A stretch of DNA of 64,000 nucleotides from Flexilinea flocculi (GCF_001192795.1 NZ_DF968181.1:89603-153602); one strand, 5' to 3'. Numbered from the stretch's first letter, positions 36,301 to 44,920 are shown. Made by a program: numbers and translations. The notes: a model not told the origin generated them from the sequence alone.

Positions 36301-36994
36301 ACCATTCCCGAAGCAGGCTTTTTAAATCCTGTTTTATTTGTTCATATTCGCGTGCTTTTTTCGCCTGACGTTCCAGGCTGTGGATGCGCGGTTCCAATTC
36401 TCCAAGGATGTCACCAATCCGTTCCATGTTTCTGCGTGTGACATCCAACCGTTCCAATGCCTCTTCTCTGCGGCTGCGGAAAAGTCCGATTCCGGCTGCT
36501 TCTTCAAAGAATTTACGACGGTCATCCGGTTTCAGTGAAAGCGCATTGTCAATCAATCCTTGTCCGATGACAGTATAGGTGCGTTCTGCCAATCCTGATT
36601 GCCCTAAAAGTTCATTAATGTCTTTCAGTCGGACTTTTTGACCGTTGATTGCGTATTCGTTATCGCCGTCCCGGAAAGCTCGTCTGGTGATTGACACTTC
36701 TTCATAATCAATCGGCAGCCAATGGTCTTGATTGTCAAATAGAATCGAGACGGATGCCATACCGGCACGTGCTTTTTGCTCCGAACCAGTAAAAATCATA
36801 TCCATCGTTTTTCGGCCGCGCAGCAATGAATAGGATTGTTCGCCTAAAACCCAGCGGATAGAATCTGATATATTTGATTTGCCAGACCCGTTTGGTCCGA
36901 CAATTGCAGTGATCCGTGCCGGGAATTCAAAACGGACTTTATTTGCAAATGTTTTATATCCCTGGAGTTCGATTGATTTTAATCGGAGGGCCAT
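33392..36994 (-). CDS. smc: Chromosome segregation protein SMC
   Basis: The protein is 1200 residues from the ATG at 36994, preceded by GAAAGAA. An in-frame GTG at 37006 lacks a ribosome-binding site. The N-terminal ATPase half has LKSIELQGYKTFA and the Walker A GPNGSGKSNISDSIRWVLG. Two long coiled coils surround the hinge (about 510-660, AAASALGDHLDAILMEP and the RANGSIISG area). The C-terminal half carries the signature LSGGERSLTSVALVFALL, Walker B FCVMDEVDAALDE and the ITHNRNT switch. It condenses and segregates DNA with ScpA/B, which are not in the window. The gene follows rnc on the same strand, the usual bacterial rnc-smc order. Confidence 0.95.
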   Translation of the reverse strand: MALRLKSIELQGYKTFANKVRFEFPARITAIVGPNGSGKSNISDSIRWVLGEQSYSLLRGRKTMDMIFTGSEQKARAGMASVSILFDNQDHWLPIDYEEVSITRRAFRDGDNEYAINGQKVRLKDINELLGQSGLAERTYTVIGQGLIDNALSLKPDDRRKFFEEAAGIGLFRSRREEALERLDVTRRNMERIGDILGELEPRIHSLERQAKKAREYEQIKQDLKSLLREWYGYHWHKSQQLLISAMNQHAVQEEKTNQTRLEFAEFDNHLTALQEKVRTTRLNLSQLHNRLSDAHHQLEQSTRSSAILAERLTTAKNQLAEQLKEIDSTVAELAILENRKKTYENEIIELQKSCETALQQKDLVEQELQGKQSELKRLQNERTERRNSLTKIEASLIRLNARKDELQNQMNSLTQSIEKLKIALEDHQSNLASIRNESTRYSAEFEKTELLLKENIQKQNQIRETLQSLDKQRSGLLAEQNKADVEFSRCAAQIEVIKNADQSFAGLNQGAQFLIKVAKQGKLRQNLRSLGSLFIIPKEYEIAAASALGDHLDAILMEPEDLNYAMDLLCSGENGRAVMISEAFHSERHSGQNNPALESLPCLIDLIQFDETLHSIAERLFGNVYLAESRKQAMKLQSELQPDQMIVTLSGDTFRANGSIISGNENRHQVLSRPREKQELQEKMAAAQEKAAQHQKAIKDLDLTIELKRKENQEISVHITEYRLALETIQKKMSQYSMEIQKQEQTIAFQNQRIREYEKQIQAACNTTTQDDSEILKLEKERNALQETIHQLTNSMHQIQLDELQNQLHHWTLEWTVTDKSIRETQFRIADLNAQIQKNQQKKQLNETKVAEINHQIYQMIQNEIEIRKESEEINLLSKSIEAEIAPEEIVLAKLEEEHNTAQAEFQAFQIKLSAAEKAFAQSQIDVTRNKDQLEILRKQIEDDFGLVAFDYCDQIQGQTPLPLGDWVDKLPIIESLPPEMEEQITRQKAFLYRMGSINPESITEYKTVNERYLFLKTQKNDLEKAAGDLRKVINELDEMMKNAFQKTFEKVQIEFATMFTRLFNGGSAKLILTDPDDPNQSGIDIEAKLPGHREQELSLLSGGERSLTSVALVFALLRVNPTPFCVMDEVDAALDEANVGRFCELLKELSQETQFIVITHNRNTVETADVIYGITMGRDSASQSVSLRLDQVSKEILN

Positions 36995-37072
36995 TGTTTC
37001 TTTCACGAAAAAATCAGATTACTGCTTTTTTTCGATGGATTGTAAATCCGAGAGCAAAGTGTGTCTCATCGG

Positions 37073-37801
37073 TCATTGACCGTAGATCCCATATCCCAGA
37101 TTGGTTAATGCATCTTGTGCAGCCATTTTTGTCGCCAGTTGTTTGCTCGTACCGCGTCCTTTTCCGAGCGTTTTATCTCCGACTACAACTTCAATTTCAT
37201 AGATTTTTGAGTGATCGGGACCTATCTCTTTTACAACGACATAATGCGGGATAGGCAATTCCTGCGCTTGAACGATTTCCTGAAGACGGCTTTTGGGATC
37301 ATCTCCTTTATGATTGGATACAATATCTTCAAGCGCGTTTGAAATGAAAGGCAGGATAAAATTTTGGACGGCATCGATTCCCTGGTCCAAATATAATGCA
37401 CCGATGACTGCCTCAAATGCATCGCAGAGCAGTGCGGTTTTTGTTTTTCCCCCTGCTTGCAGTTCTCCTTTGCCAAGCCTTAATGCTTTTCCCAGGTTGA
37501 TCTTGCGAGCGAATTCTGCCAATTGTTCGGTGTGAACCAGTGCAGATCGATATTTTGTCAGATCTCCTTCCGGCATTTCCGGTAGTTCGTTATACAACCA
37601 TGCACCGACAACAAAATCCAATACAGCGTCTCCCAGAAATTCAAGCCGCTCATTGTCTTCGATTGCATCCGGATGCTCGTTAAGAAAAGATCGGTGAGTT
37701 AAAGCCCTGCATAACAATAAAGTGTTATTGAATTTTAAGCCGATACGTTTTTCAAACTTTTGCGGGAGTTCATAAGAAAGATTTGAATTTGTTAATGACA
37801 T
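37073..37801 (-). CDS. rnc: Ribonuclease III
   Basis: The protein is 242 residues from the ATG at 37801, which has GAGGAAA at good spacing. The frame stays open 141 bases further upstream, but the extra residues are not usual for the family. The RNase III domain has ALTHRSFLNE and the catalytic signature NERLEFLGDAVLDFV, with a later GDAFEAVIGALYLD-type segment (CDAFEAVIGALYLDQG). The C-terminal double-stranded-RNA-binding domain (about 165-240) ends in KQLATKMAAQDALTNLG. It processes rRNA precursors and other duplex RNA. The dispersed hairpins in this window would be plausible substrates if transcribed. The smc gene follows 78 bases downstream. Confidence 0.94.
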   Translation of the reverse strand: MSLTNSNLSYELPQKFEKRIGLKFNNTLLLCRALTHRSFLNEHPDAIEDNERLEFLGDAVLDFVVGAWLYNELPEMPEGDLTKYRSALVHTEQLAEFARKINLGKALRLGKGELQAGGKTKTALLCDAFEAVIGALYLDQGIDAVQNFILPFISNALEDIVSNHKGDDPKSRLQEIVQAQELPIPHYVVVKEIGPDHSKIYEIEVVVGDKTLGKGRGTSKQLATKMAAQDALTNLGYGIYGQ

Positions 37802-38005
37802 GATTTCCTCAAAATACCCTATTCCCTTCAGTGTAAAAACTGGGGGTTCACTTTGAGGGCTGATCTGGATTTTCCAATCCATCTGATCAATCATTAGCTC
37901 AGGAACACCTTCTGAAACAACCGGAAAAGATTCCTGAACCAATAGACCCTGTACACGACAAACAATTCGAAATATTGGCCGAACGATTGAATCTATTGAG
38001 AAAAC

Positions 38006-38053
38006 TTGTTATTATATTGCTTCTACGTAATGCGCATAAGCAACACAACAACA
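38006..38053. repeat. Hairpin repeat copy 11 with flanking fragments
   Basis: TTGTTATTATATTGCTT (from 38006) pairs imperfectly with AAGCAACACAACAACAA (to 38053). The apex is CTACGTAATGCGCAT. The outer arms are ACAATTCGAAATATTGG (37963) and CTCATATTTCGAATAACTGG (38065). Two more fragments lie at 38152-38185 and 38250-38270. Apart from the upstream extension of rnc, the 530-base gap 37802-38331 holds no supported gene. Confidence 0.7.
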
Positions 38054-38331
38054 AATCTATCCTGCTCATATTTCGAATAACTGGTTGAAGAATTTTTAAT
38101 AATTGTTGACCAGTTTTAGTATATCATAAATACGTTTTTGTTACCTTTAGCTCAACAATTCGAAATATCCATTAATCTTTCGAATTAATCGTAAAATAAC
38201 GCTACACCAAATACTTCTTCCCGATTTTTTGACAGAGAAAGGACCGATTCGAATTCGAAATTTCGATGATCCTTTCGAACAATAATGAACTACAATAATT
38301 TCTTTTCATCTAAAATGCAGCATCCTGCTGA

Positions 38332-39072
38332 TTATGATTGTCGCTCCAGTTCATATAGGGTCAGGATAACCGATGCGATTGCAGCGGTTTCTACTCTGAA
38401 TATCCGCTTTCCCATCGTTATTGTCAACCAGCCTTCGGAAACGGCAAGATCAGCTTCCTGCTGTGAAAAACCACCTTCCGGACCGATGATGATGGATGCT
38501 GCGGATAAGTTGGATTTAACCGGCTGCAGGGCTTGCTGTAAGGTCTGATTCCGTTCTTCTTCCCAGAAAAACAGACGGATGGAGTCGCTTAAACCTGTTC
38601 GGATCGCGTCAGAAAACTTCATTGGACGGCGCAGTGCAGGGATTATGCCTCGTTCTGATTGTTCTGCTGCTTCCTGTATTATTTTCTGCCAGCGCGGATA
38701 TTTTTGAATCACATCATCCGTATTTCGGACCAGACTGCGTTCGGAAAAAATGGGAATAAACACAGAAGCTCCTGCTTCGGTACACTTTTGCAGCATCCAC
38801 TCAAATTTTTCGCGCTGTGTTAAGGAGAGGAACAGGGTGATTCTGCATCCAGGTTCATTTGATACCGGATATGATCGCTTCACATGAGCACAGATGGATT
38901 TTCCGTCCATGTATTCAATTGCTGCTTCGGAGGCATTACCGCAATTATCCAGTAAACAGATGGTCTCCCCATCTTTTAATCGCAAAACTTTTCGGATCTG
39001 ATCTGAAGTATCTGATGGAAGGATGATTGGATCCGCGTTGAAATTCTCACTCGGAATGAAAAAGCGGTGCAT
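38332..39072 (-). CDS. rsmE: 16S rRNA m3U1498 methyltransferase RsmE
   Basis: This 246-residue protein starts with the typical [11 protein letters not shown]. It has the N-terminal PUA-like domain (QIRKVLRLKDGE), then the SPOUT methyltransferase domain. The latter shows LSLTQREKFEWMLQKCTEAG, the EQSERG segment and the trefoil-knot motifs IIIGPEGGFSQQEADLA and MGKRIFRVETAAIASV. It methylates N3 of U1498 in 16S rRNA using SAM. Its ATG overlaps the stop of rsmI (ATGA), so the two rRNA methyltransferases are translationally coupled. Confidence 0.94.
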   Translation of the reverse strand: MHRFFIPSENFNADPIILPSDTSDQIRKVLRLKDGETICLLDNCGNASEAAIEYMDGKSICAHVKRSYPVSNEPGCRITLFLSLTQREKFEWMLQKCTEAGASVFIPIFSERSLVRNTDDVIQKYPRWQKIIQEAAEQSERGIIPALRRPMKFSDAIRTGLSDSIRLFFWEEERNQTLQQALQPVKSNLSAASIIIGPEGGFSQQEADLAVSEGWLTITMGKRIFRVETAAIASVILTLYELERQS

Positions 39073-39788
39073 CAGTCCACTTCCTGTTCATCTGTTACCT
39101 GTTCTGAATCCTCGGCAGACAAACCGTCAGAACCAGTAATCACGATGGTATATTCTCCGCGCGGTGGTTCTGCCTGGAATTTTTCAAGTAAGAAGCTGAG
39201 TTTTCCGCGATCGACAGTTTCGAACATTTTTGTCAGATCGTTCGCTGCGGCGGCAGATCGATCACCAAATACTTCTATTGCGTCCTGAAGAAAAGCAACT
39301 AACCGGTATGGGCTTTCATAATAAATCAGTGTATGCGGGCTTTCTGCGTCCACAGCAAAAAAACGTTTTCGCGGACCATGTTTTCTGGGTGGAAAACCGC
39401 GAAACGTAAAAGAATGAACTGGCAGTCCGGATAACGTCAGCGCCATAATCAGAGCTGTGGGACCCGGAATTGCACTGACAGGGATGCCCTCTGCAATGGC
39501 TGCTCGGACTAACAGGTATCCCGGATCAGAAATTGAAGGTGAGCCGGCATCGGTGACGAGCGCGACATTTTCACCGGCTCTTAAATGCTCCATCACTTTG
39601 GGCAATGCTTTTTGTTCGTTGTCCTCGCGGAAGGATATCTGCGGTTTTTTGATTTCAAAATGGTGCAGCAGCATTCCGGTTTTTCTGGTGTCTTCGCTGA
39701 CAACATAGTCTGCAGTCTGCAGCGTCTCAAGTGCACGCAGTGTGATATCTTTCAAATTTCCGATGGGTGTCGCTACCAAATTGAGCAT
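39072..39788 (-). CDS. rsmI: 16S rRNA 2'-O-ribose C1402 methyltransferase RsmI
   Basis: The protein has 238 residues. Motifs of the tetrapyrrole-methylase-fold family are clear: [69 protein letters not shown] and FRGFPPRK. It methylates the 2'-OH of C1402 in the ribosomal P site with SAM. It is about 40 residues shorter than the common length because the C-terminal extension after the core domain is missing; that part is not needed for the fold. The gene is coupled to the upstream DNA methyltransferase (TAATG, one-base overlap) and to rsmE downstream (ATGA). Confidence 0.94.
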   Translation of the reverse strand: MLNLVATPIGNLKDITLRALETLQTADYVVSEDTRKTGMLLHHFEIKKPQISFREDNEQKALPKVMEHLRAGENVALVTDAGSPSISDPGYLLVRAAIAEGIPVSAIPGPTALIMALTLSGLPVHSFTFRGFPPRKHGPRKRFFAVDAESPHTLIYYESPYRLVAFLQDAIEVFGDRSAAAANDLTKMFETVDRGKLSFLLEKFQAEPPRGEYTIVITGSDGLSAEDSEQVTDEQEVD

Positions 39789-40600
39789 TATATTGCGGTT
39801 TTTAACCTTTCTTTCATAACTTGGATCGCTTCCGGATTATTATCCATCAGTATGCAGTTCCTGCCTAATTCGGCACAAGCTGCTCCTGTCGTTCCGCTGC
39901 CGGCAAAAAAATCTAAAACAGTATCTCCCGGATTGGAGGATGCACGGATAATTCTACGCAGGATTCCTAATGGTTTTTGTGTCGGGTAGCCTGTTTTTTC
40001 TTTGCTGTTTGTCGGAACGATGGTATGCCACCAGGTATCTGTTGGCAATTTGCCGCGTTCACTCTTCTCTTTCCCCACCAGTCCTGGCGCCATATATGGA
40101 ATCCGATCCATATCATCGGTGTTGAAGGTGTAGTGATTCGGATCTTTGGCATAGAAAAGAATGTTATCGTGTTTCGGAGGCCATTTTTTCGTTGTCCGCG
40201 CCCCGTAATCGTACGCCCAGATAATTTCATTCAGAAATGAATCTCTTCCAAAAATTTCATCGATTAAAACCTTGCAGTAATGAACTTCCCGGTAATCGAT
40301 GTGGAAATAGAAGGAACCGTTATTTTTTAAAATTCGATACGCTTCTTCGATTCGGGGCTGCAGAAACGCATAAAAATCTCCAAAAGAGTCCTGATAGCTT
40401 TTTGAACCGATTTTTTCGTTGACGTAATGATGTCCTTGAAAACCGATCCGGCTGCCATTTTCATCGCGCGTGGTTTTCATCGCTGTCCGTTTTTGTACTT
40501 TTCCCGTATTGAAAGGAGGATCAATATAAATCAGATCTACGGATTGGTCTGCCAATTTTTTCAGTTCTGTTAAATTATCTCCAAATATAATTTCAATCAT
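39788..40600 (-). CDS. Solitary DNA methyltransferase, beta class (N4-cytosine or N6-adenine)
   Basis: This 270-residue protein has motif IV DPPFNTG near residue 33, ahead of the SAM-binding motif [10 protein letters not shown] near residue 235. That order defines the beta group. Other marks are [24 protein letters not shown] and [23 protein letters not shown]. It would methylate adenine N6 or cytosine N4 in a specific site that the sequence does not reveal. No restriction endonuclease lies beside it, and it is translationally coupled to two rRNA methyltransferase genes. It is therefore probably a regulatory or housekeeping enzyme. An rRNA target cannot be ruled out, but the DPPF motif favours DNA. 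Confidence 0.88.
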   Translation of the reverse strand: MIEIIFGDNLTELKKLADQSVDLIYIDPPFNTGKVQKRTAMKTTRDENGSRIGFQGHHYVNEKIGSKSYQDSFGDFYAFLQPRIEEAYRILKNNGSFYFHIDYREVHYCKVLIDEIFGRDSFLNEIIWAYDYGARTTKKWPPKHDNILFYAKDPNHYTFNTDDMDRIPYMAPGLVGKEKSERGKLPTDTWWHTIVPTNSKEKTGYPTQKPLGILRRIIRASSNPGDTVLDFFAGSGTTGAACAELGRNCILMDNNPEAIQVMKERLKTAI

Positions 40601-40609
40601 TATGGAACC

Positions 40610-41404
40610 TTAGGCTAACAGCAATCGATCATTGGCGATTCCGGATCTGCTGGTCTTTTCAAATAAGGAGATCAGATCTTCCACTTGGATATTTTTCTTT
40701 TTTTCAAGCGGGATGTCAGCGATGATTCTTCCCTCGTCCATCATGATGATCCGGTTTCCATATTGAATTGCATCTTTCATATTATGCGTAACCATCAGCG
40801 TAGTCAGACGATTTTCTTTAACCAGTTTATCTGTCAGTGAAAGGACTTTTCTGCCAGTGCTGGGATCAAGTGCTGCAGTATGCTCATCCAGCAGCAAAAG
40901 CTTTGGCTTTTTAATGGTTGCCATCAGAAGTGTCAGCGCCTGCCGCTGACCCCCGGAAAGCAGTCCGACTTTTGTTTTAATCCTCGTTTCAAGACCAAGA
41001 TCCAACTGGGCTAAGTGATTAATATAGACTTCTTTTTCACCTTTGCCGATACCCCAGTTTAACGTCCGAATTTTTCCACGTCGTAACGCGATGGAAAGAT
41101 TTTCTTCAATTGTCATATTTGCGGCAGTGCCCATCATGGGATCCTGAAAAACGCGTCCGATCCATTGGGCTCTTTTATATTCCGGTTGTCGTGTCAAATC
41201 GGTTCCATCAATAAAAATACTTCCGGATGTAACCTCAAACCGTCCTGCAATTGCATTCAAAAGGCTGGATTTTCCGGCTCCGTTTCCACCGATTACTGTA
41301 ACGAAATCACCTTCATTCATTACCAGATCCACCTGATTGAGGGCGACTTTTTCACTGACTGTGCCAGGTTCAAATATCTTTGTAATTTTTTCAACTTTTA
41401 GCAT
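40610..41404 (-). CDS. ABC transporter ATP-binding protein (TrpZ/COG1101-like)
   Basis: The protein has 264 residues. All nucleotide-binding motifs are intact: GGNGAGKSSLLNAI (Walker A), VFQDPMMGTAANMTIEENL (Q loop), LLSGGQRQALTLLMATI (signature), LLLLDEHTAALDP (Walker B) and MVTHNMKDA (switch His). It energises the permease encoded 17 bases upstream. Together they resemble the uncharacterised COG1101/COG4120 pair, some members of which import tryptophan or related compounds with a TrpX-type binding protein. No binding-protein gene is in the window. GAGAGGATGG precedes the start. Confidence 0.85.
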   Translation of the reverse strand: MLKVEKITKIFEPGTVSEKVALNQVDLVMNEGDFVTVIGGNGAGKSSLLNAIAGRFEVTSGSIFIDGTDLTRQPEYKRAQWIGRVFQDPMMGTAANMTIEENLSIALRRGKIRTLNWGIGKGEKEVYINHLAQLDLGLETRIKTKVGLLSGGQRQALTLLMATIKKPKLLLLDEHTAALDPSTGRKVLSLTDKLVKENRLTTLMVTHNMKDAIQYGNRIIMMDEGRIIADIPLEKKKNIQVEDLISLFEKTSRSGIANDRLLLA

Positions 41405-41421
41405 GTGACCATCCTCCTCTC

Positions 41422-42357
41422 TCAGGATTTTGCTGTTTTGGAAGCTTTTTTCCCTGCAGATAATTGTTTGATGACAGGCAGGGAAAGTGCAAATGCCACA
41501 ATAACCGATGTAAACAATTTTAAGTCGGTTGGTTCCACTGAAATCGGTATGATCAGACCCGCGATTTTTATCTTAAAGTCGATTTCCAATACCAGCGAAA
41601 TGATAATGCGGTAGGCAATACTTCCGAGTAATATGGAAACCATATGCTGGAAGACATTTCTTTTCCCAAAAAGAACCTCCCCAATGATCACCGATGCTAA
41701 TCCGATAACGATGGTGCCGGTTCCCATTCCAATATCCGCATAACTCTGATTTTGTGCGATTAATGCCCCTGCCAGTCCAATCATTGCATTCCCTATGATA
41801 AGACCGATCATGAACATTTTATCTGTGTCGACACCCATCGCCCGAATCATATAGACGTTATTACCGGTTGCCCGAACAGAATATCCTAATTCTGTATTCA
41901 GGAACCACCAGAGCAGAATGATGACCGCGATAGCAAAAATCAAGCCGACAAAAATGGTTGAGGCTTTATCGCTCAGATGAAAGAGATTTCCAATTTTGGA
42001 ATAGACAGTTTCCATTCGCAGCAGAGAAATATTTGCTTTTCCCATGATCCGCAAATTGATGGAATATAACGCCGTCATGGATAAGATCCCGGACAAAAGG
42101 ATCGGGATTTTCAGTTTCGTATGCAGTATGCCGGTGACCAATCCTGCCAGAACTCCGGCTCCAATTGCAGCGAGACAGGCAGTAAAAGGATCACCGTTTT
42201 GCGATATCATTTTTGCGGCAACAGCAGCTCCCAAAGGAAAAACACCTTCACAGGAAAGGTCGGCGATATCCAAAATTCTGAATGTCAGAAATACACCAAT
42301 CGCCATAATTGCCCATAAGATGCCTAAAGAGACTGCACTAATAAGAATATCAATCAC
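41422..42357 (-). CDS. ABC transporter permease (COG4120-like, branched-chain type fold)
   Basis: The protein has 311 residues and about eight to nine membrane helices, with a C-terminal cytoplasmic tail (KQLSAGKKASKTAKS). Marks of the family are LDIADLSCEGVFPLGAAV, GILHTKLKIPILLSGILSMTALYSINLRIMG-type core helices and the coupling segment VRATGNNVYMIRAMGVDTDK. The start is a GTG with CGGAG at the right distance. It forms a two-gene operon with the ATPase downstream. The substrate is unknown; the closest described relatives handle aromatic amino acids. The missing third component may be encoded elsewhere. Confidence 0.85.
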   Translation of the reverse strand: MIDILISAVSLGILWAIMAIGVFLTFRILDIADLSCEGVFPLGAAVAAKMISQNGDPFTACLAAIGAGVLAGLVTGILHTKLKIPILLSGILSMTALYSINLRIMGKANISLLRMETVYSKIGNLFHLSDKASTIFVGLIFAIAVIILLWWFLNTELGYSVRATGNNVYMIRAMGVDTDKMFMIGLIIGNAMIGLAGALIAQNQSYADIGMGTGTIVIGLASVIIGEVLFGKRNVFQHMVSILLGSIAYRIIISLVLEIDFKIKIAGLIIPISVEPTDLKLFTSVIVAFALSLPVIKQLSAGKKASKTAKS

Positions 42358-42433
42358 AATAACTCCGAATTAAATTAAACCAATTTTTCTGTTTCCTACA
42401 ATTCTGATCATATCAGACAATATTTGAATGGAA

Positions 42434-42480
42434 TTAAGTCTATATATTTTCCCGCATAGCGGGAAAATATATAGACTTAA
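42434..42480. repeat. Perfect 22-bp hairpin, sequence unlike the main family
   Basis: Arms 42434-42455 and 42459-42480 are perfectly complementary around an ATA loop, with apex TTTTCCCGC/GCGGGAAAA. It lies between pyrG (downstream side) and the ABC permease start on the minus strand. A run of A follows on the plus strand, but the minus strand has no strong T tail. It may serve as a terminator of pyrG or be a distant family member without outer arms. Confidence 0.85.
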
Positions 42481-42531
42481 AAAATGTACAATAGGGAACA
42501 GACAGATCGAATTTTATCATCAGATATCTCT

Positions 42532-44151
42532 CTATGGGTTTGATTTTATGAAAGCTGCATGAATGAAAGCAGAGAAGACCGGATGCGGGCGGTTCGGACG
42601 TGATAAAAATTCCGGATTAAACATCACTCCGATCATAAATGGATGATCATTTAATTCAATCGACTCAAGATATTTCCCGTCTGCTGAAAAGCCGGATAGC
42701 GCCATTCTGCTTTTTTCAAAGATGTCACGATACGCCGGATTAAAATCATACTGATGACTATGTCGTTCCTGTATTTCTGTTGTATGGTAATATGTTTCGA
42801 TTTTTGTTCCCGGAAGCAAGTGCTCCTGATATAAGCCCAATCGCATCATTCCGTTTCCGTAATGATCGGGATCAGGGTGTTGTTCCGGCAGATAAAATAT
42901 CGGATGCGGTGTTTCCGAATTAAATTCCGTGGAACTTGCATCCTGAAGCTGCAATACGTTTCGTGCATATTCAATTGCCATTGCCATCATTCCCATGCAT
43001 ATTCCGAAGAAAGGAATGTGGTTTTCTCTCGCAAATTTTGCTGCCTGGATCATTCCTTCGGTACCGCTTGCTTCAAGTCCGCTCGGAATCAGAAGTCCGT
43101 CCATCGATTGGATCTCATCCCAGTATTCACCGTTTTCCAATCCTTGTGATGGAATCCAATGGAGTTCAAGTTTGACGCCTTCATGCAGTGCTGCATGATG
43201 AATTGCTTCCCGCACGCTCAAATAGGCATCATGCAAATCAATATATTTCCCTACCAGACCGATTTTAACAACCGGTTTATTCTTGCGGGTTGATTCTTTC
43301 AAAATCCATTCCCATTCTGACCAGTCCGGCACAGCAATGGGTGATTGAATCTTCATTCTTTTTTCAATATAGGCACCAATTTTCGAGTTTTCTAATTTTA
43401 GCGGGATTTCATACAGTTGTTTACAAGTGACCATCGGGATGACCGCTTGAACATCAACATCGCAAAAATCAGCGATTTTTTGGCACAAATGGTCTGAAAC
43501 AGGAAAATCCGACCGGGCGATGATCGCATCGGGAGCGACTCCCATGGAGCGTAACGTTCTGACCGAATGTTGAGTGGGTTTTGTCTTCAACTCATCGGTT
43601 GCACGAATATACGGCAGCCAGGTGACATGGATGTTTAAGGTATCTTCAGCGGGCAGTGAACTGCGGATCTGACGGATGGCTTCAATAAACGGTTCCCCTT
43701 CAATATCACCGATCGTTCCACCGACTTCCACAATGACGAAATCGGCTTTTGTTTGTTCTGCTACTGCTTTAATCCGTGCGCAAATCTCATTGGTGATATT
43801 CGGAATAACCTGGATCGTGCCGCCATTAAAGTCGCCGTTGCGTTCACTTTCGAGAATGGATTTATAAATCTTTCCTGTAGTAACTGAGCTGGCTTTTGTC
43901 AATCGGATATCAATGAATCGTTCATAATGGCCTAAGTCCAGATCGGCTTCTCCGCCATCATCCAGAACAAATACTTCTCCGTGCTGCAAGGGGCTCAATA
44001 ATCCCGGATATACATTAATGTAAGGATCCAATTTTTGAATTGCTACATTAAATCCGTGTTGCTTCAGTAAACGTCCTAAAGATGCAGCAGTAACACCTTT
44101 CCCGACAGAACTTACAACGCCTCCGGTGATAAAGATAAATTTGGTTCCCAT
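42532..44151 (-). CDS. pyrG: CTP synthase
   Basis: The protein has 539 residues, the full length of the family. The N-terminal synthetase domain opens with FITGGVVSSVGKGVTAASLG and includes KLDPYINVYPG, GEVFVLDDGGEADLDLGHYE and VEVGGTIGDIEG. The C-terminal glutaminase domain has VGKYIDLHDAYLSV and the nucleophile segment FFGICMGMMAMAIEYARNV. In that segment GICMGM replaces the common GICLGM, but the Cys is kept. It also has HSHQYDFN and NPEFLSRPNRPHPVF. It makes CTP from UTP, ATP and glutamine. GGGGGAATTC precedes the ATG. It is transcribed alone or with the ABC genes that follow 174 bases later. Confidence 0.96.
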   Translation of the reverse strand: MGTKFIFITGGVVSSVGKGVTAASLGRLLKQHGFNVAIQKLDPYINVYPGLLSPLQHGEVFVLDDGGEADLDLGHYERFIDIRLTKASSVTTGKIYKSILESERNGDFNGGTIQVIPNITNEICARIKAVAEQTKADFVIVEVGGTIGDIEGEPFIEAIRQIRSSLPAEDTLNIHVTWLPYIRATDELKTKPTQHSVRTLRSMGVAPDAIIARSDFPVSDHLCQKIADFCDVDVQAVIPMVTCKQLYEIPLKLENSKIGAYIEKRMKIQSPIAVPDWSEWEWILKESTRKNKPVVKIGLVGKYIDLHDAYLSVREAIHHAALHEGVKLELHWIPSQGLENGEYWDEIQSMDGLLIPSGLEASGTEGMIQAAKFARENHIPFFGICMGMMAMAIEYARNVLQLQDASSTEFNSETPHPIFYLPEQHPDPDHYGNGMMRLGLYQEHLLPGTKIETYYHTTEIQERHSHQYDFNPAYRDIFEKSRMALSGFSADGKYLESIELNDHPFMIGVMFNPEFLSRPNRPHPVFSAFIHAAFIKSNP

Positions 44152-44400
44152 GAATTCCCCCGATGTGATTTTTGCCTAAGGCATAACCTTAACAAAGCAA
44201 TCTTACCACAACGGAATTATTTTCAATGGGGGAAAAAGAATTTTTATGAAAAAGCAGCGATTTGATATATCGAACATAATTTTTGACCGGAGTAATACAT
44301 AATTCTTCTCATGTTTCAAATTGCTGATGAAAAATATATGCAGATCCGAAAAGCAGTGATAGATTTATATGAGGAATGCGCCAGGACAAGGAGATGAAAA

Positions 44401-44772
44401 ATGAAATATCGGTTTGTGCATAACAATTTCAATGTGATTGATTTGGAGAGATCCCTGAAGTTTTATAACGAAGCACTTGGATTGAAGGTCGCCAGAAAAA
44501 AGGAAGCCGAGGATGGGAGTTTTATACTTTGTTTTTTAGAGGATGGAATTACAGAACAGCAGCTCGAATTGACGTGGTTACGCGACTGGAATAAACCAAA
44601 ATATGACCTGGGAGATAATGAATTTCACCTTGCTTTTCGGGTTGATGATTTTGATGCATCACTAAAAAAACACAAAGAAATGGGTTGTGTTTGTTTTGAA
44701 AATGAAAAACTTGGAATCTATTTTATCGTTGATCCAGATGGTTACTGGATTGAAATTCTTCCGACAAAGTAA
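44401..44772 (+). CDS. VOC family protein (glyoxalase I-like)
   Basis: This 123-residue protein is two beta-alpha-beta-beta-beta units. The first opens with KYRFVHNNFNVIDLERSLKF. The second contains DNEFHLAFRVDDFDASLKKH and ends with YFIVDPDGYWIEILP. Likely metal ligands are the N-terminal His7, a Glu in LELTW, His in EFHLAF and Glu in WIEILP, the same pattern as lactoylglutathione lyase. It may detoxify methylglyoxal, although such small proteins vary in substrate. AAGGAGATGAAAA precedes the ATG. It stands alone; the flanking gaps (44152-44400 and 44773-45099) carry repeat fragments. Confidence 0.88.
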   Translation: MKYRFVHNNFNVIDLERSLKFYNEALGLKVARKKEAEDGSFILCFLEDGITEQQLELTWLRDWNKPKYDLGDNEFHLAFRVDDFDASLKKHKEMGCVCFENEKLGIYFIVDPDGYWIEILPTK

Positions 44773-44873
44773 ATAATTTCTCAATCGGATTTGACATTTA
44801 CTCCGGTGTCCTCCGGCTTTATGCTCAATAATTCGATATTAGGAAAAGCCTTTTTAAGAAAAAAAAGCGATCT

Positions 44874-44920
44874 TGTTGTTGTGTTGTTTTTGAGAAAAAC
44901 TTAAAAACAACACAACAACA
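44874..44920. repeat. Hairpin repeat copy 12 (perfect 18-bp stem)
   Basis: TGTTGTTGTGTTGTTTTT (44874-44891) is perfectly complementary to 44903-44920. The loop GAGAAAAACTT lacks the GCGC apex. The outer arms are ATAATTCGATATTAGG (44827) and CCATATTTTGAATTGCTGAG (44952). It lies in the 327-base gap 44773-45099. Confidence 0.9.

Noticed and set aside
39788-40600. Restriction-modification or phage-defence island around the DNA methyltransferase
   Set aside because: Neighbours are rRNA methyltransferases and ABC transporter genes; no nuclease or other defence gene is visible.
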